DNA of 64,000 nucleotides from Pseudoclavibacter sp. Marseille-Q3772 (GTDB lineage Bacteria > Actinomycetota > Actinomycetes > Actinomycetales > Microbacteriaceae), in contig NZ_OU745391.1 in NCBI RefSeq assembly GCF_916618895.1, positions 372,001 through 436,000 of the forward strand. Direction: 5' to 3'. Positions 16,507-25,994 of the stretch are shown here, in pieces. Numbering within the stretch: position 1 is the stretch's first letter; each line of letters begins with the position of its first letter. The notes below the pieces were generated by a model. The model searched no databases. It worked only from the letters and a program-made list of their open reading frames with translations, and was not told the DNA's origin. The position numbers were made by a program, and so were the translations under genes.

Positions 16507-17799
16507 ATGAGAATGCCGATTACTGACTACCTGGCAGCAATTGTCGACTCCGAGCGCGAGGATCGCCGCGGCTCCCCCGCCGACTATATTCCGCAGCTCG
16601 CGCAGGTTGATCCCGACCGCTCAGCGTTAGCCCTGTGCACTCCGGGCGGGCAGGTTTATTCCAGCGGGGATGACCAGCTCGAATTCACTCTGCAATCTGC
16701 ATCCAAGCCGTTCATCTACGCTATTGCGCTTCGTGACCGCGGTATCGACGCCGTCGATCGGTATATCGATGTCGAGCCATCCGGTGAACGCTTCAACGAA
16801 ATCTCCGTCGACCCCGATAACGGGCGGCCACGAAACCCAATGATCAATATGGGTGCGATCACCGCGCACACCCTCATCGGTGACCCGGAGCTGAGCACCG
16901 AGGAACGCGCCGCATACGCGGTTGAGGCACTGGGGGAATTCGCCGGGCGTGAGCTCACGGTTGATGAGGTGCTGCGTGATTCGGAACTCGGCGGACGTTA
17001 CCGCAATCTGGCACTGGCCGCCGTAGCGCGCAGTAATAACTACATTGAGGTCGATCCCGAAGAGGCGGTGTGGGGATACACCACGCAGTGTGCGACGAAT
17101 GTCACTGTGCGCGACCTTGCCGTGATGGCAATGACACTTGCGAACGGCGGTAAGAATCCCATTACCGGAAAACACATCATCCCCCGCCAGGTGTGCCGTC
17201 GTGTAGTGAGTGTGATGGCGACCTGCGGCATGTACGACGCGGCTGGAGACTGGCTCTCCAGTGTTGGCGTGCCCGCCAAGAGCGGGGTGTCGGGATGCAT
17301 TTTCGGTTCACTCCCCGGGCAGGTTGGCTTAAGCGCGTTCTCTCCGCGACTGGATGAAGTTGGTCACTCTGTACGCGGCCTCAAGATGCTCGAACGCTGC
17401 TCAACCGATATGGATCTCCACCTCATGTCGCTACCGGCACCATCCATTGATGCAATCGGGCAGCGAACCACCACGGAATACGGTTCGGAGTTGGTGGAGA
17501 TTCAGGGAGCATTGAACTTCCCCACTGCCGAGCTGGTGCTGCGGCGGTTTGCTGAGATTGCGCCGGGTGACTGTGAGGTTGTGGTCGATCTAACACTGGT
17601 CCCGCGCATTAACAGCGTCGGTGAGCGGATGCTGCGTGAAGGCTTGCGCATGCTCGGCGAAGACGGTCACCCGGTGAGTTTGGTCGACCCGCACGGACGC
17701 ATCCCGAACCCGCGATCATACGCGCGAGAAGCAATTCCGGTGCTTGAGGATTTCGCGGAATTCTTGGAGGAAGAGTCACAGCCCGTGTCGAGTAGTTAG
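16507..17799 (+). CDS. glsA: Glutaminase A with C-terminal STAS domain
   Basis: The 430-residue protein hydrolyses glutamine to glutamate and ammonia. It has a serine beta-lactamase-like glutaminase domain (1 to about 310) with the SxxK pair Ser64-Lys67 (SASK) and conserved NPMINMGAI and AKSGVSGC stretches. A C-terminal STAS domain (about 325-415, GALNFPTAELVLRR) is added, as in the long glutaminases of some bacteria and likely regulatory. The gene stands alone, 42 bases after SURF1, and its stop overlaps the convergent ABC-F gene by four bases. Confidence 0.9.
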   Translation: MRMPITDYLAAIVDSEREDRRGSPADYIPQLAQVDPDRSALALCTPGGQVYSSGDDQLEFTLQSASKPFIYAIALRDRGIDAVDRYIDVEPSGERFNEISVDPDNGRPRNPMINMGAITAHTLIGDPELSTEERAAYAVEALGEFAGRELTVDEVLRDSELGGRYRNLALAAVARSNNYIEVDPEEAVWGYTTQCATNVTVRDLAVMAMTLANGGKNPITGKHIIPRQVCRRVVSVMATCGMYDAAGDWLSSVGVPAKSGVSGCIFGSLPGQVGLSAFSPRLDEVGHSVRGLKMLERCSTDMDLHLMSLPAPSIDAIGQRTTTEYGSELVEIQGALNFPTAELVLRRFAEIAPGDCEVVVDLTLVPRINSVGERMLREGLRMLGEDGHPVSLVDPHGRIPNPRSYAREAIPVLEDFAEFLEEESQPVSSS

Positions 17800-19397
17800 T
17801 TCATCTCGATCAGGTCAAAATACTCGGGGGTCCACAGGTCCTCGACCGCCTCGGGCATGATGAGCACTCGCTCGGGGTTCAGCGCGGTCACGGCGCCCTC
17901 ATCGTGCGAGACCAAGACCACCGCACCTTCATAGTGGCTGAGCGCGTCAAGGATCTGTTCGCGCGAAGCCGGATCCAGATTGTTCGTCGGCTCGTCCAGC
18001 AAGAGCACATTTGCGCTGGAGACCACCAGCATCGCAAGTGCGAGCCGTGTTTTCTCACCGCCCGAGAGCACGCCGGCAGGCTTGTACACATCGTCGCCAG
18101 AGAAGAGGAAGGAACCGAGCACCTTTCGCGCCTCGGTTTCGGTGAGGTGCTGCGAGACTGAGATCATGTTCTGCAGCACGCTGCGGTCAACGTCGAGGGT
18201 TTCGTGTTCCTGCGCGTAGTAACCGATTTTGAGCCCGTGTCCGGCAATCAACTCGCCGGTATCAGGCTCATCGACTCCCGCAAGTATCCGCAAGAGCGTC
18301 GTCTTACCGGCACCGTTGAGTCCAAGCACAACCACCCTGGAACCCCGATCAATTGCGAGGTCTACACCCGTAAAGATTTCAAGCGATCCGTACGACTTGG
18401 AAAGCCCCTTCGCTTGTACTGGAGTTTTTCCCACCGGTGCCGGTGTCGGAAACCGAAGCTTCGCGACGCGGTCCTGTACGCGCACATCTTCCAGCCCGCT
18501 GAGCATTCTCTCGGCGCGACGCTGCATCTGCTGAGCGGCCGCTGCCTTCGTAGCTTTGGCACCGAACTTCGCTGCCTGCTGCTGCAATGCAGTGGCCTTC
18601 TTTTCAATGTTTGCGCGCTCTTTACGGCGGCGTTCCTCATCCGCTTCCCGCTGGCGCAGATACTGCTTCCAGCCCATGTTGTAGACATCGATGACCTGAC
18701 GGTTCGCATCCAGATACAACACCCGATTCACGGTGTCACCCACGAGCTCAACATCGTGCGAAATCACGATCAAGCCGCCCTTGTAGGTCTTGAGAAACTC
18801 GCGCAGCCACACTACTGAGTCCACATCGAGGTGGTTCGTCGGCTCATCCAGAATCATCGTTTCAGCATCAGAGAACAGGATGCGCGCCAGCTCAATTCGT
18901 CGGCGTTGACCGCCCGAGAGGGTCTGCAAAGGCTGGTCAAGGATGCGGTCGGGCAGATTCAGATTTGATGCGATCGCTGCCGCCTCCGATTCGGCGGCAT
19001 ATCCGCCTAGGACAGTGAACTCATCGTCGAGTCGTGCATATCGCCGCATATAGCGTTCCCGCTCGGTTTCGGTCTCTGAGGCTGCCATGAGCGTTGCGGC
19101 CTCGGCCAAGCGGTCGCGCACATCACCAAGTCCGCGAGCGTCGAGGATGCGGTTACGCGCGGTTTGTGTTGGGTCGCCGGCTCGTGGGTCCTGGGGCAGG
19201 TAGCCGATCTCACCGCTGCGCTCGATGTTCCCGCCCGTTGGCAGTGTCCACCCGGCGAGCACTTTGGTGAGCGTTGTCTTTCCCGCACCATTGCGGCCAA
19301 CGAGGCCGATCTTATCGCCGGGCTGCACGCGGAAGTTCACATCCTGCATGAGGGTACGCGCGCCAAGAGTGATTTCCAGATCATGAACGGCGAGCAT
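17796..19397 (-). CDS. ABC-F family ATPase (ribosome-associated)
   Basis: The 533-residue protein has two ABC domains and no membrane helices. The first has Walker A GRNGAGKTT (34-42) and LSGGQRRR with ILDEPTNHLD; a charged, Ala/Lys/Gln-rich linker (about 245-315) follows; the second has LGLNGAGKTT, LSGGEKTR and LLLDEPTNNLD. ABC-F proteins act on the ribosome, rescuing stalls or protecting against antibiotics; the subgroup cannot be fixed here. ATG 19397 has GAGGAA upstream. A -10 TAGACT lies at 19446-19451 (minus), after the hyuB terminator, so it has its own promoter. Confidence 0.9.
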   Translation of the reverse strand: MLAVHDLEITLGARTLMQDVNFRVQPGDKIGLVGRNGAGKTTLTKVLAGWTLPTGGNIERSGEIGYLPQDPRAGDPTQTARNRILDARGLGDVRDRLAEAATLMAASETETERERYMRRYARLDDEFTVLGGYAAESEAAAIASNLNLPDRILDQPLQTLSGGQRRRIELARILFSDAETMILDEPTNHLDVDSVVWLREFLKTYKGGLIVISHDVELVGDTVNRVLYLDANRQVIDVYNMGWKQYLRQREADEERRRKERANIEKKATALQQQAAKFGAKATKAAAAQQMQRRAERMLSGLEDVRVQDRVAKLRFPTPAPVGKTPVQAKGLSKSYGSLEIFTGVDLAIDRGSRVVVLGLNGAGKTTLLRILAGVDEPDTGELIAGHGLKIGYYAQEHETLDVDRSVLQNMISVSQHLTETEARKVLGSFLFSGDDVYKPAGVLSGGEKTRLALAMLVVSSANVLLLDEPTNNLDPASREQILDALSHYEGAVVLVSHDEGAVTALNPERVLIMPEAVEDLWTPEYFDLIEMN

Positions 19398-19445
19398 AGT
19401 TTTCCTCAGAATCGGGCGGTTGTACCAGGCACAGACAACCTGACA

Positions 19446-19451
19446 AGTCTA
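19446..19451 (-). promoter_or_regulatory. Predicted -10 element (TAGACT) of the ABC-F gene
   Basis: TAGACT on the minus strand predicts a leader of about 40 bases before ATG 19397, long enough to include its GAGGAA ribosome binding site. Confidence 0.4.
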
Positions 19452-19472
19452 CGTCGTTGTTTGAGGAAACGA

Positions 19473-19513
19473 TGTCGCCTTCCCTCACAGACTTACCGTG
19501 CGGGAAGGCGACA
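19473..19513 (-). terminator. Hairpin terminator after hyuB
   Basis: A perfect 12-bp stem (19473-19484 with 19502-19513, arm TGTCGCCTTCCC) with a 17-base loop begins 20 bases after the hyuB stop, and separates hyuAB from the ABC-F gene. Confidence 0.65.
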
Positions 19514-19533
19514 CCAACGGTGCTCTTTCGTTC

Positions 19534-21510
19534 TTACTTCCAGTGGCTGCTCGAACGTACCCGCAAGCGCTCACGGTACTGACGAGTGGACTCTTCCAAG
19601 AGTTCACCCGTCCCCCAATCGAGGATTACGCCGTAACGTCTGATCGCGTCGAGTTCGCCGAGCTCACCGGCACGATACCGTTGCGCTACCGATTCAGGAT
19701 CCTCTTCGAGCCACGCAGCTCGATTCTCGCGTATTTCGCTGCGCAACGTCTCGGTCTCTTGAACGTTGACCTCGTATTCGTCGAGCTCGACGTCACCCAC
19801 GGTGAGCACAACACCGTAGTCAAGAGCTGCACGTTCTACTGATACATATCCATCAATGACGTCCTCACACACTTCCGCGGGGTCACGCTCAAGCGGATCG
19901 CCGAAACCGCCGCCGCCCGCGGATGGTCGAGTGAACGTATCTCCGGGTTCGATATCCACAGAGCTAAACACAGTGCCCAGAAATCGCTCGTTTTCCGTTC
20001 CTTTATTGAGCCACACGCCCTGAGGTGAGGATGGTAGCCCACCTTCAATCCCCCACGTGATCGAACGCGAACGATCAGCGCAGTAGCTCATGACGGTCTT
20101 ATCACCGTCGGTGAGCATGCCACCCTTCTCAATACCGCAACCGCCGCGGAATCGACCGGGCCCGCCCGAGTCGGGAGCGATTGAATGTTCGGTAGTGAGC
20201 ACAGGTGATAGTCGCTCCTGACCTTCCAGCGGCTGCACCGCTAGACCTGCGCCAAATACTGGGGCCGTCGCGTTCGAGCCGTCCTTGCTCACGCGGCCTC
20301 CCCAACCGCCGGCCATCCAGTCGTACCACATAAAGAACACTCGCTTATCACCGCGCGTATCACGTCCACCGACGAGTAAGTATTCAAGGTTGAACGAACA
20401 GGCCATCGCCCGGTCAGGCATAACCTGTGACCACAGCTCAAACACAGCGTTCATGATCTTTTCGTGCGGCCCCGCACAAAAACCAGTCACGGCGTGGGGC
20501 CAGCTAGCGTTAATGACCGTGCCTTCTGGACCAAGGTCCGCCGTAACCGCTCGGTAGAAACCGGAGTTCAGCGGAACATCCGGGAAGAATGTTTTTGTAC
20601 CCGAGTACAGCGAACTGTGCGTGGTTCCGTACGCCGAGTTAAGAAAGGTCGCGACTGCCGGAGCAGAACCATTCAGATCGTAGTGAATACCCTCATCGTC
20701 GATAGTGAGTTTGATGCGAATGGGGACCATACCCTCGGGCGTGGATGGGTCGTTGTCGAGGTAGTCGACGGTTTCCCACGTACCCTGCGGGAGCGTTTTG
20801 ATGCGTTCGAGCACGGTGCGCTCGACATAGTCTTGCGTTTCCTGCATTGCCTCAACAACGGTGTCTTTGCCGTAGCGCTCAACCAGGCGCAGTACCTCAC
20901 GTTCGCACACTGCCGTTGCCTCCGATTGTGCGTGCAGGTCGCCCAGGGCCACCTCAGGTGCGCGGGTGTTCGAGACAATCAGCTGTGCCACATCTTTTAG
21001 GAAATCGCCCTTGCTCCATACCCGCACCGGAGTGATACGAAGGCCTTCGCCAAAGTGGTCTCCTGCCTGTACGTAGAACGAGCCTGGAACTACACCACCG
21101 ATATCTGCCCAATGGCCCTTGTTCTGCGAAAATGCGATGATTTCACCCTCACAGAAGATTGGCCGCACAAAGGAGACATCGTTGAAGTGTGTACCTCCTC
21201 GGTAGGGGTCATTGATCATAAACACGTCGCCGGGGTGAATATCTTCGCCGAACTCTTCCATCACCGCTTTTGCTTGGAAGTGCAGCGTGCCCACGTGGAC
21301 GGCAATATCAGCGGACCCTTGCATCACCGTGTTTCCCTGAGCGTCGCAGAGGGCGGATGAGAAATCGCGCGAATAGATGACGAATGAGTAGCAGGTACGC
21401 AGAATTTGTTCGCTCATCAGATCGACACTCGTGGCGAAGGCATTCTTCAGTACCTCAAACGTCACCGGGTCAAGCTTGCGTTCGGTTGGGGTCACAGTAG
21501 TAGTAGCCAT
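19534..21510 (-). CDS. hyuB: Hydantoinase B / oxoprolinase-type subunit
   Basis: The 658-residue protein matches the HyuB half of ATP-dependent hydantoinases, 5-oxoprolinases and acetone/acetophenone carboxylases. Visible family stretches are KLDPVTFEVLKNAF near the N-terminus, GDVFMINDPYRGGTHFNDV, TEHSIAPDSGGPGRFRGGCG and PSAGGGGFGDPLERDP near the C-terminus. It pairs with HyuA, whose stop lies just before ATG 21510; the GGAGGG before that start is inside the end of hyuA. Substrate choice (hydantoin, 5-oxoproline, or a ketone to be carboxylated) cannot be read from sequence. Confidence 0.88.
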   Translation of the reverse strand: MATTTVTPTERKLDPVTFEVLKNAFATSVDLMSEQILRTCYSFVIYSRDFSSALCDAQGNTVMQGSADIAVHVGTLHFQAKAVMEEFGEDIHPGDVFMINDPYRGGTHFNDVSFVRPIFCEGEIIAFSQNKGHWADIGGVVPGSFYVQAGDHFGEGLRITPVRVWSKGDFLKDVAQLIVSNTRAPEVALGDLHAQSEATAVCEREVLRLVERYGKDTVVEAMQETQDYVERTVLERIKTLPQGTWETVDYLDNDPSTPEGMVPIRIKLTIDDEGIHYDLNGSAPAVATFLNSAYGTTHSSLYSGTKTFFPDVPLNSGFYRAVTADLGPEGTVINASWPHAVTGFCAGPHEKIMNAVFELWSQVMPDRAMACSFNLEYLLVGGRDTRGDKRVFFMWYDWMAGGWGGRVSKDGSNATAPVFGAGLAVQPLEGQERLSPVLTTEHSIAPDSGGPGRFRGGCGIEKGGMLTDGDKTVMSYCADRSRSITWGIEGGLPSSPQGVWLNKGTENERFLGTVFSSVDIEPGDTFTRPSAGGGGFGDPLERDPAEVCEDVIDGYVSVERAALDYGVVLTVGDVELDEYEVNVQETETLRSEIRENRAAWLEEDPESVAQRYRAGELGELDAIRRYGVILDWGTGELLEESTRQYRERLRVRSSSHWK

Positions 21511-21512
21511 GA

Positions 21513-23543
21513 TTAGCCCTCCAAGTAGATACGAATGTTGAGCCACTCGTCGATTTCGGCGCGACACTGCGGCGGAACAACGGTGGTTGAGTCAAGTTGA
21601 TTGATGATTGCCGGGCCTTGGATGGTGGCTCCTGCGGGTGTGCGCTCGCGTTGGTAGACAGGTGTGTCATGCCACTGACCCTCGAAGTACACCGGTCGAG
21701 TCTCGATCGGTTCAGTGTGCGCTTCCGGCTGCAGTTCTGCGGCCTCGAAGTTTGGCTTGGGTGTCTTTCCGATCGCCTTAAGTTGCAATTGGTAGATCTC
21801 GACCGGCGTTTGGTCATTACGGAAGGCGAACTCACGTTCGTGTTCGCGGTGGAAGGCTTCGATTGCCGCATTCAATCCATTGTCGTCACTTCCCATTGGT
21901 ACCACCAATGAGCGCCATTGGCCGGCATACCGCATCGAAACCAGCCGCTGCAACACAGCGTTGTCCCCGCTGACTCCTTCGTGACGGAGCCGCGCCCGTG
22001 CTTCTGACTCCAGTTCCTTGAACTGCTGATCGATCTCATCGCGATCAACCTCCGAAACGAGCCCGGTCACCATTGTCGACAGGTCATGTTGTATGTCGAC
22101 AAGCAGGCAACCCATAGCGCTGGTAACGCCTGGATTTGGTGGCACCACAACTGCGGGAATATTGAGTTCACGCGCAACATCGACGCCGTGCAGCGCGCCG
22201 GCACCGCCGAATGCCAACAGGGCAAAGTCCCTCGGGTCGTACCCACGCCGAATGGAAATCAACCGGACCGCATCCGCCATATTGGCGTTGGCAACCCGAA
22301 CGATCGCTTCGGCCGCTTCCTCGAGTTCAAGTCCTAACGGCTCAGCGATCTTTTCGCGAATTGCTTTGGCCGCAAGCTCCTTGTTGAGGGTTTTGGCGCC
22401 GCCGGCAAGTTCCGTTCCGAGCCTGCCGAGCACGATATTTGCGTCAGTGTTCGTAGGTTCATCACCACCGGTGTCATAACACGCCGGCCCCGGATCAGCA
22501 CCGGCCGATTGCGGGCCGTTTCGCAGTGATCCGGCGATGTCGATATGCGCGAGTGAACCGCCGCCAGCGCCAATCGTCAACACTTCGATGGAGGGGAAGA
22601 TAATTGGGTGACCGTACTCAACTTCCCATTCCTGGCTAACGCGTACCTCTCCATCCGCAACGAGCGAGATGTCTGTTGAGGTTCCGCCCATGTCGAGGCT
22701 TACTGCGTGACTGTATCCACATTGGCTCGCGATGTGCTGTGCCGAGATAGCACCTGCCGCGATACCGGATGCCGCCAAGCGAACCGGGTAACGTTCCACC
22801 ATGCGTGGAGTCATTGAGCCACCGCCAGAGTGCAGCAGCAGCAGGTCGCCCTTGTACCCGCCATCCTCCAAGGCATCTGCGAGGCGATTTACATATCCCG
22901 ACACCAATGGCGCGAGCACGGCATTCGCAACGGCTGTGTTGAACCGCCCGTACTCAAACATTTCCGGCAAGATCTCCGCGGAAGTGGTGACCGTTGCTTC
23001 CGGAATTTCTTCTTCGAGGATTTCCCGCATCCGGACCTCGTGGCCCGCGTTAGCGAAGGAGTTTAGGAAGCAAACGGCGATAGTGGTTGTGCCTCGCTTC
23101 TTGAGCAGCCTCGCAATCTGGCGCGCATTGTCTTCATCGAGTGGCGTAACCACGCGCCCCGAATAATCGACTCGCTCGGTCACTTCAAAGCGATCACGGC
23201 GAGCGATGTACGGGCCGGGCACGTCCTTATACGCATCCCAGAGATCGTCCTTTGTGCCGTCGCGAATTTCAATTACATCGCGAAACCCGCGAGTTGTGAC
23301 CAACGCTGCTTTGGGGAAGCGTCGGGTAATTAGGGCGTTTGTCGCCACAGTAGTGCCGTGCGAAAACAGCGAAACATCGGCGAGATTGATCTCTCCCCGT
23401 TCGACACCGTTCATGACCGCAATCATCGGGTCGTGCGGTGTTGAGGGGACTTTCGTCACCCGCATGCTCTTAGTGTCGTCATCAAAAATACAGACATCGG
23501 TGAAAGTTCCACCAACATCGACTGCAACGCGGAGATGCGCCAT
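21513..23543 (-). CDS. hyuA: Hydantoinase A / oxoprolinase-type ATP-binding subunit
   Basis: The 676-residue protein has the ASKHA-type ATP-binding signature of HyuA: VDVGGTFTDVCIF at residues 8-20, VSLFSHGTTVATNAL, DMGGTSTDISL, and a conserved SAGADPGPACYDTGG. It phosphorylates or activates the substrate while HyuB supplies the rest of the active site. ATG 23543 is preceded by GAGGA at 6 bases; the frame extends 63 residues further without family similarity and is rejected. It is divergent from the PucR gene, which probably regulates it. No amidohydrolase or carbamoylase is nearby, unlike many hydantoin-utilisation clusters. Confidence 0.88.
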   Translation of the reverse strand: MAHLRVAVDVGGTFTDVCIFDDDTKSMRVTKVPSTPHDPMIAVMNGVERGEINLADVSLFSHGTTVATNALITRRFPKAALVTTRGFRDVIEIRDGTKDDLWDAYKDVPGPYIARRDRFEVTERVDYSGRVVTPLDEDNARQIARLLKKRGTTTIAVCFLNSFANAGHEVRMREILEEEIPEATVTTSAEILPEMFEYGRFNTAVANAVLAPLVSGYVNRLADALEDGGYKGDLLLLHSGGGSMTPRMVERYPVRLAASGIAAGAISAQHIASQCGYSHAVSLDMGGTSTDISLVADGEVRVSQEWEVEYGHPIIFPSIEVLTIGAGGGSLAHIDIAGSLRNGPQSAGADPGPACYDTGGDEPTNTDANIVLGRLGTELAGGAKTLNKELAAKAIREKIAEPLGLELEEAAEAIVRVANANMADAVRLISIRRGYDPRDFALLAFGGAGALHGVDVARELNIPAVVVPPNPGVTSAMGCLLVDIQHDLSTMVTGLVSEVDRDEIDQQFKELESEARARLRHEGVSGDNAVLQRLVSMRYAGQWRSLVVPMGSDDNGLNAAIEAFHREHEREFAFRNDQTPVEIYQLQLKAIGKTPKPNFEAAELQPEAHTEPIETRPVYFEGQWHDTPVYQRERTPAGATIQGPAIINQLDSTTVVPPQCRAEIDEWLNIRIYLEG

Positions 23544-23707
23544 TGCTTTCCTCCTCGGTAGTAGTTCTTCATTGAACGTGTGGACCATGTTGCTTGAGCC
23601 GATTTGCAAAATCCACCATGAAATCTGAGAAGTAACCCGCAGACTCTCGTGGTTTCTACGAATGCTGGAAGAATGGCGGCAAGTAGGCGGAAGAAAGGAG
23701 CGCAGTC

Positions 23708-24910
23708 GTGCCCTCACTAAGTGTAGATTCACTGTTCACTCAGGTGTTTCACACCATTGAGAGCGATGCAACGCTGCAGGACATTTGCAATGGAATTGCA
23801 CGCGCTCTGGGCTGCAACCTGGCGCTCATTGCTGAAAACGGCGAGGTCCATGCATCCGTAGGAGCGCTACCGCTCTCCCGCTTACGAATAGCCGCAAAAG
23901 AACCACCGTCGAATGTCGAACCGAAGCGTCCGAGCCAGCATCATGAGGTAGAGCAAATCGGGCTCTGGCTGCTGCATCATTTGAGGCTGCAGCTCGCCGA
24001 GGGACGATACGTTCTTACCCTGGCGAGCCACCGAAATCAGCCAACTACTCTCACGCAGCAGGACATCGAGGCAGCGGCTGCAGCGCTCATTGCGGCCAGT
24101 AATCTTCAGGGCGCGAGCATGCACAGGATACTCGACACGATGTCACAACTCGTTCGTGATTTGGAACGTGGAACGTCCCGAGCACTGGAACATCACTACT
24201 GGCCGCGAATGGAGACATTTGGGTTTCGCTCGCATCACGCCGTTCAGGTAACAGTCGCACTGCCCCGCACGGACGAACAACTTTCGACAGCACGACTCCT
24301 TGACATCATTACTCAAGCGCGTGAGCAGCGCCTCGGTGTGTTGACCTCGCGCCAGCTCGTGCGCTCGACAAGTGCTACGGCCGTGCATTTCATTCATGAG
24401 GCCTCAGCGGCTGCACAGGACCTACTGAAGGCAGCACTCACGGACTGCTGCATCACACATTCAGCACCGGTGCAGTTCCTGGAAGAGATTCCTCAGGCCC
24501 TCGCTGAGGCCGAAACCACGCTGGTACTCGCGGAACATATAGCGAAGCAGCTACCAGAGGGAGGTAATCTTCCGGTGTTGGATTACACCACACTTCCGCT
24601 TGTTGCATGGGCTAGCGCAATGGCGCCTGCGCGAGAACTGTTGGAACGTTCCCGGACACTCACGGCAGCGCTAGATGATCATCCCCAACTGCGAGAGACG
24701 TTGATTACATACCTAGGTACCGGAAGCCGCATTCCAGCAACGGCGTCAAGACTCTATCTACACCCCAATTCGGTACGGTATCGGATACAGCGAATCGAGG
24801 AACTCTGCGGCGTTGACCTCAACAACCCACTCGATACGACAGGGATGACGATTGTTTATCTGCCCGAGATACTTGCACAGCAGCAGGGTTCAGATTCCAG
24901 TTCACCCTGA
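23708..24910 (+). CDS. PucR/CdaR-type transcriptional regulator
   Basis: The 400-residue protein has an N-terminal sensory-like region (about 1-145), a middle GGDEF-like CdaR domain (about 150-300) and a C-terminal PucR helix-turn-helix: HPQLRETLITYLGTGSRIPATASRLYLHPNSVRYRIQRIEEL, given here in short as the segment near 325-370. Such regulators control purine, allantoin, sugar-acid or amino-acid catabolism in response to a metabolite. GTG 23708 has GGAG upstream. The divergent hyuAB genes are its probable targets. It ends 13 bases before the convergent DMT transporter gene, with no hairpin between. Confidence 0.85.
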   Translation: MPSLSVDSLFTQVFHTIESDATLQDICNGIARALGCNLALIAENGEVHASVGALPLSRLRIAAKEPPSNVEPKRPSQHHEVEQIGLWLLHHLRLQLAEGRYVLTLASHRNQPTTLTQQDIEAAAAALIAASNLQGASMHRILDTMSQLVRDLERGTSRALEHHYWPRMETFGFRSHHAVQVTVALPRTDEQLSTARLLDIITQAREQRLGVLTSRQLVRSTSATAVHFIHEASAAAQDLLKAALTDCCITHSAPVQFLEEIPQALAEAETTLVLAEHIAKQLPEGGNLPVLDYTTLPLVAWASAMAPARELLERSRTLTAALDDHPQLRETLITYLGTGSRIPATASRLYLHPNSVRYRIQRIEELCGVDLNNPLDTTGMTIVYLPEILAQQQGSDSSSP

Positions 24911-24923
24911 TCGCGGATACCGA

Positions 24924-25943
24924 TTAGCTCGCTGACGCTTCCGGTGAATCATCCTCGTCGGTCAGCGGCCCTCCATCACCGAGAATATTGTGGTCATACT
25001 GTCCGGCCGTGAGCGGAAGAGTAATCGGTCCGGTGGAGAGATCTTCACCACCGGGAAGCTCAACTTCAACGACCTTGCGCGCACCAAGCGTGATACCGAC
25101 GCTCGCGATGATGACCAGCGCCACCGCGCCCATGCGCCAGGGGCTGGCATGTTGTTCAAGGATGATCCATCCCATCAGCGTGGCGAACGCCGGTTCCAAA
25201 CTGGTCAGCACGCCGAACACACGCTGCGGTACGCGGCTGAGGGCGAAGTACTCGATGCTGAACGGGATGAGACCGGCCATGGCGCCAGCCAACGCGGCCA
25301 GTCCCAGCACCTGCCAGCTATCGATGCCAACGATCACCCCGTGTGCGCCAAACGGCAAAATGATCAAGAACGCGACCATCATCGCACCGGCCAGCCCGCC
25401 CGCGCCGGGTACACTTTGACCCACCCTGGCTCCGGCGAGGATGTAGGCGGCCCAGCTCACTCCTGCAAGTAGCGCGAACAGCACTCCGATCGGATCTAGC
25501 GCGCTTGCGCTATGGGCAGCTTCCCAGCCCATGATGGCGATACCGGCCGCGGCGATTCCCACCCAAATGAAGTCAAGTAAGCGACGAGACAGCACGGCAG
25601 AGAGCGTAAGCGGGCCGAGGAATTCGATGGCGACCGCAACACCCAGCGGTAGACGCTCGAGTGCTACGTAAAACAGCCCATTGAGCGCAGCCATCGCGAT
25701 CCCGAACATGATTACATCACGGAACTGACCCGCATCCCACCGCCAAAACCGCGGGCGGATGATCATTGCGAGCACCACAGCCCCGATACCGACACGAAAC
25801 ACGTTCATTCCGGCGGGGCCAACCTGATCGAATAGTGTGCCGGCGAGCGCCCCACCGGTTTGGATGGACAGCGCCGCAATAACAAGCATCCCGACGGGGA
25901 GGATGATCGAAGAACCGCGCTGTTCCTGCTGCACCGCAACCAC
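24924..25943 (-). CDS. DMT-superfamily (EamA) exporter, RhtA-like
   Basis: The 339-residue protein has ten hydrophobic helices in two EamA repeats, with RLPLGVAVAIEFLGPL after the first repeat and SRVPQRVFGVLTSLEPAFA in the second, as in RhtA-type threonine/homoserine exporters. An acidic, hydrophilic C-terminal tail of about 50 residues is unusual. GTG 25943 is the longest start; GTG 25934 fits the GAAAGG ribosome binding site better (9 bases). It lies about 50 bases after the TetR regulator gene on the same strand, so both may share a promoter. The substrate is not known. Confidence 0.83.
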   Translation of the reverse strand: MVAVQQEQRGSSIILPVGMLVIAALSIQTGGALAGTLFDQVGPAGMNVFRVGIGAVVLAMIIRPRFWRWDAGQFRDVIMFGIAMAALNGLFYVALERLPLGVAVAIEFLGPLTLSAVLSRRLLDFIWVGIAAAGIAIMGWEAAHSASALDPIGVLFALLAGVSWAAYILAGARVGQSVPGAGGLAGAMMVAFLIILPFGAHGVIVGIDSWQVLGLAALAGAMAGLIPFSIEYFALSRVPQRVFGVLTSLEPAFATLMGWIILEQHASPWRMGAVALVIIASVGITLGARKVVEVELPGGEDLSTGPITLPLTAGQYDHNILGDGGPLTDEDDSPEASAS

Positions 25944-25994
25944 CCTTTCACCCTGGTTCAGGCCCGAAGTCTCGGGTACACAAGCCCCGAAATT

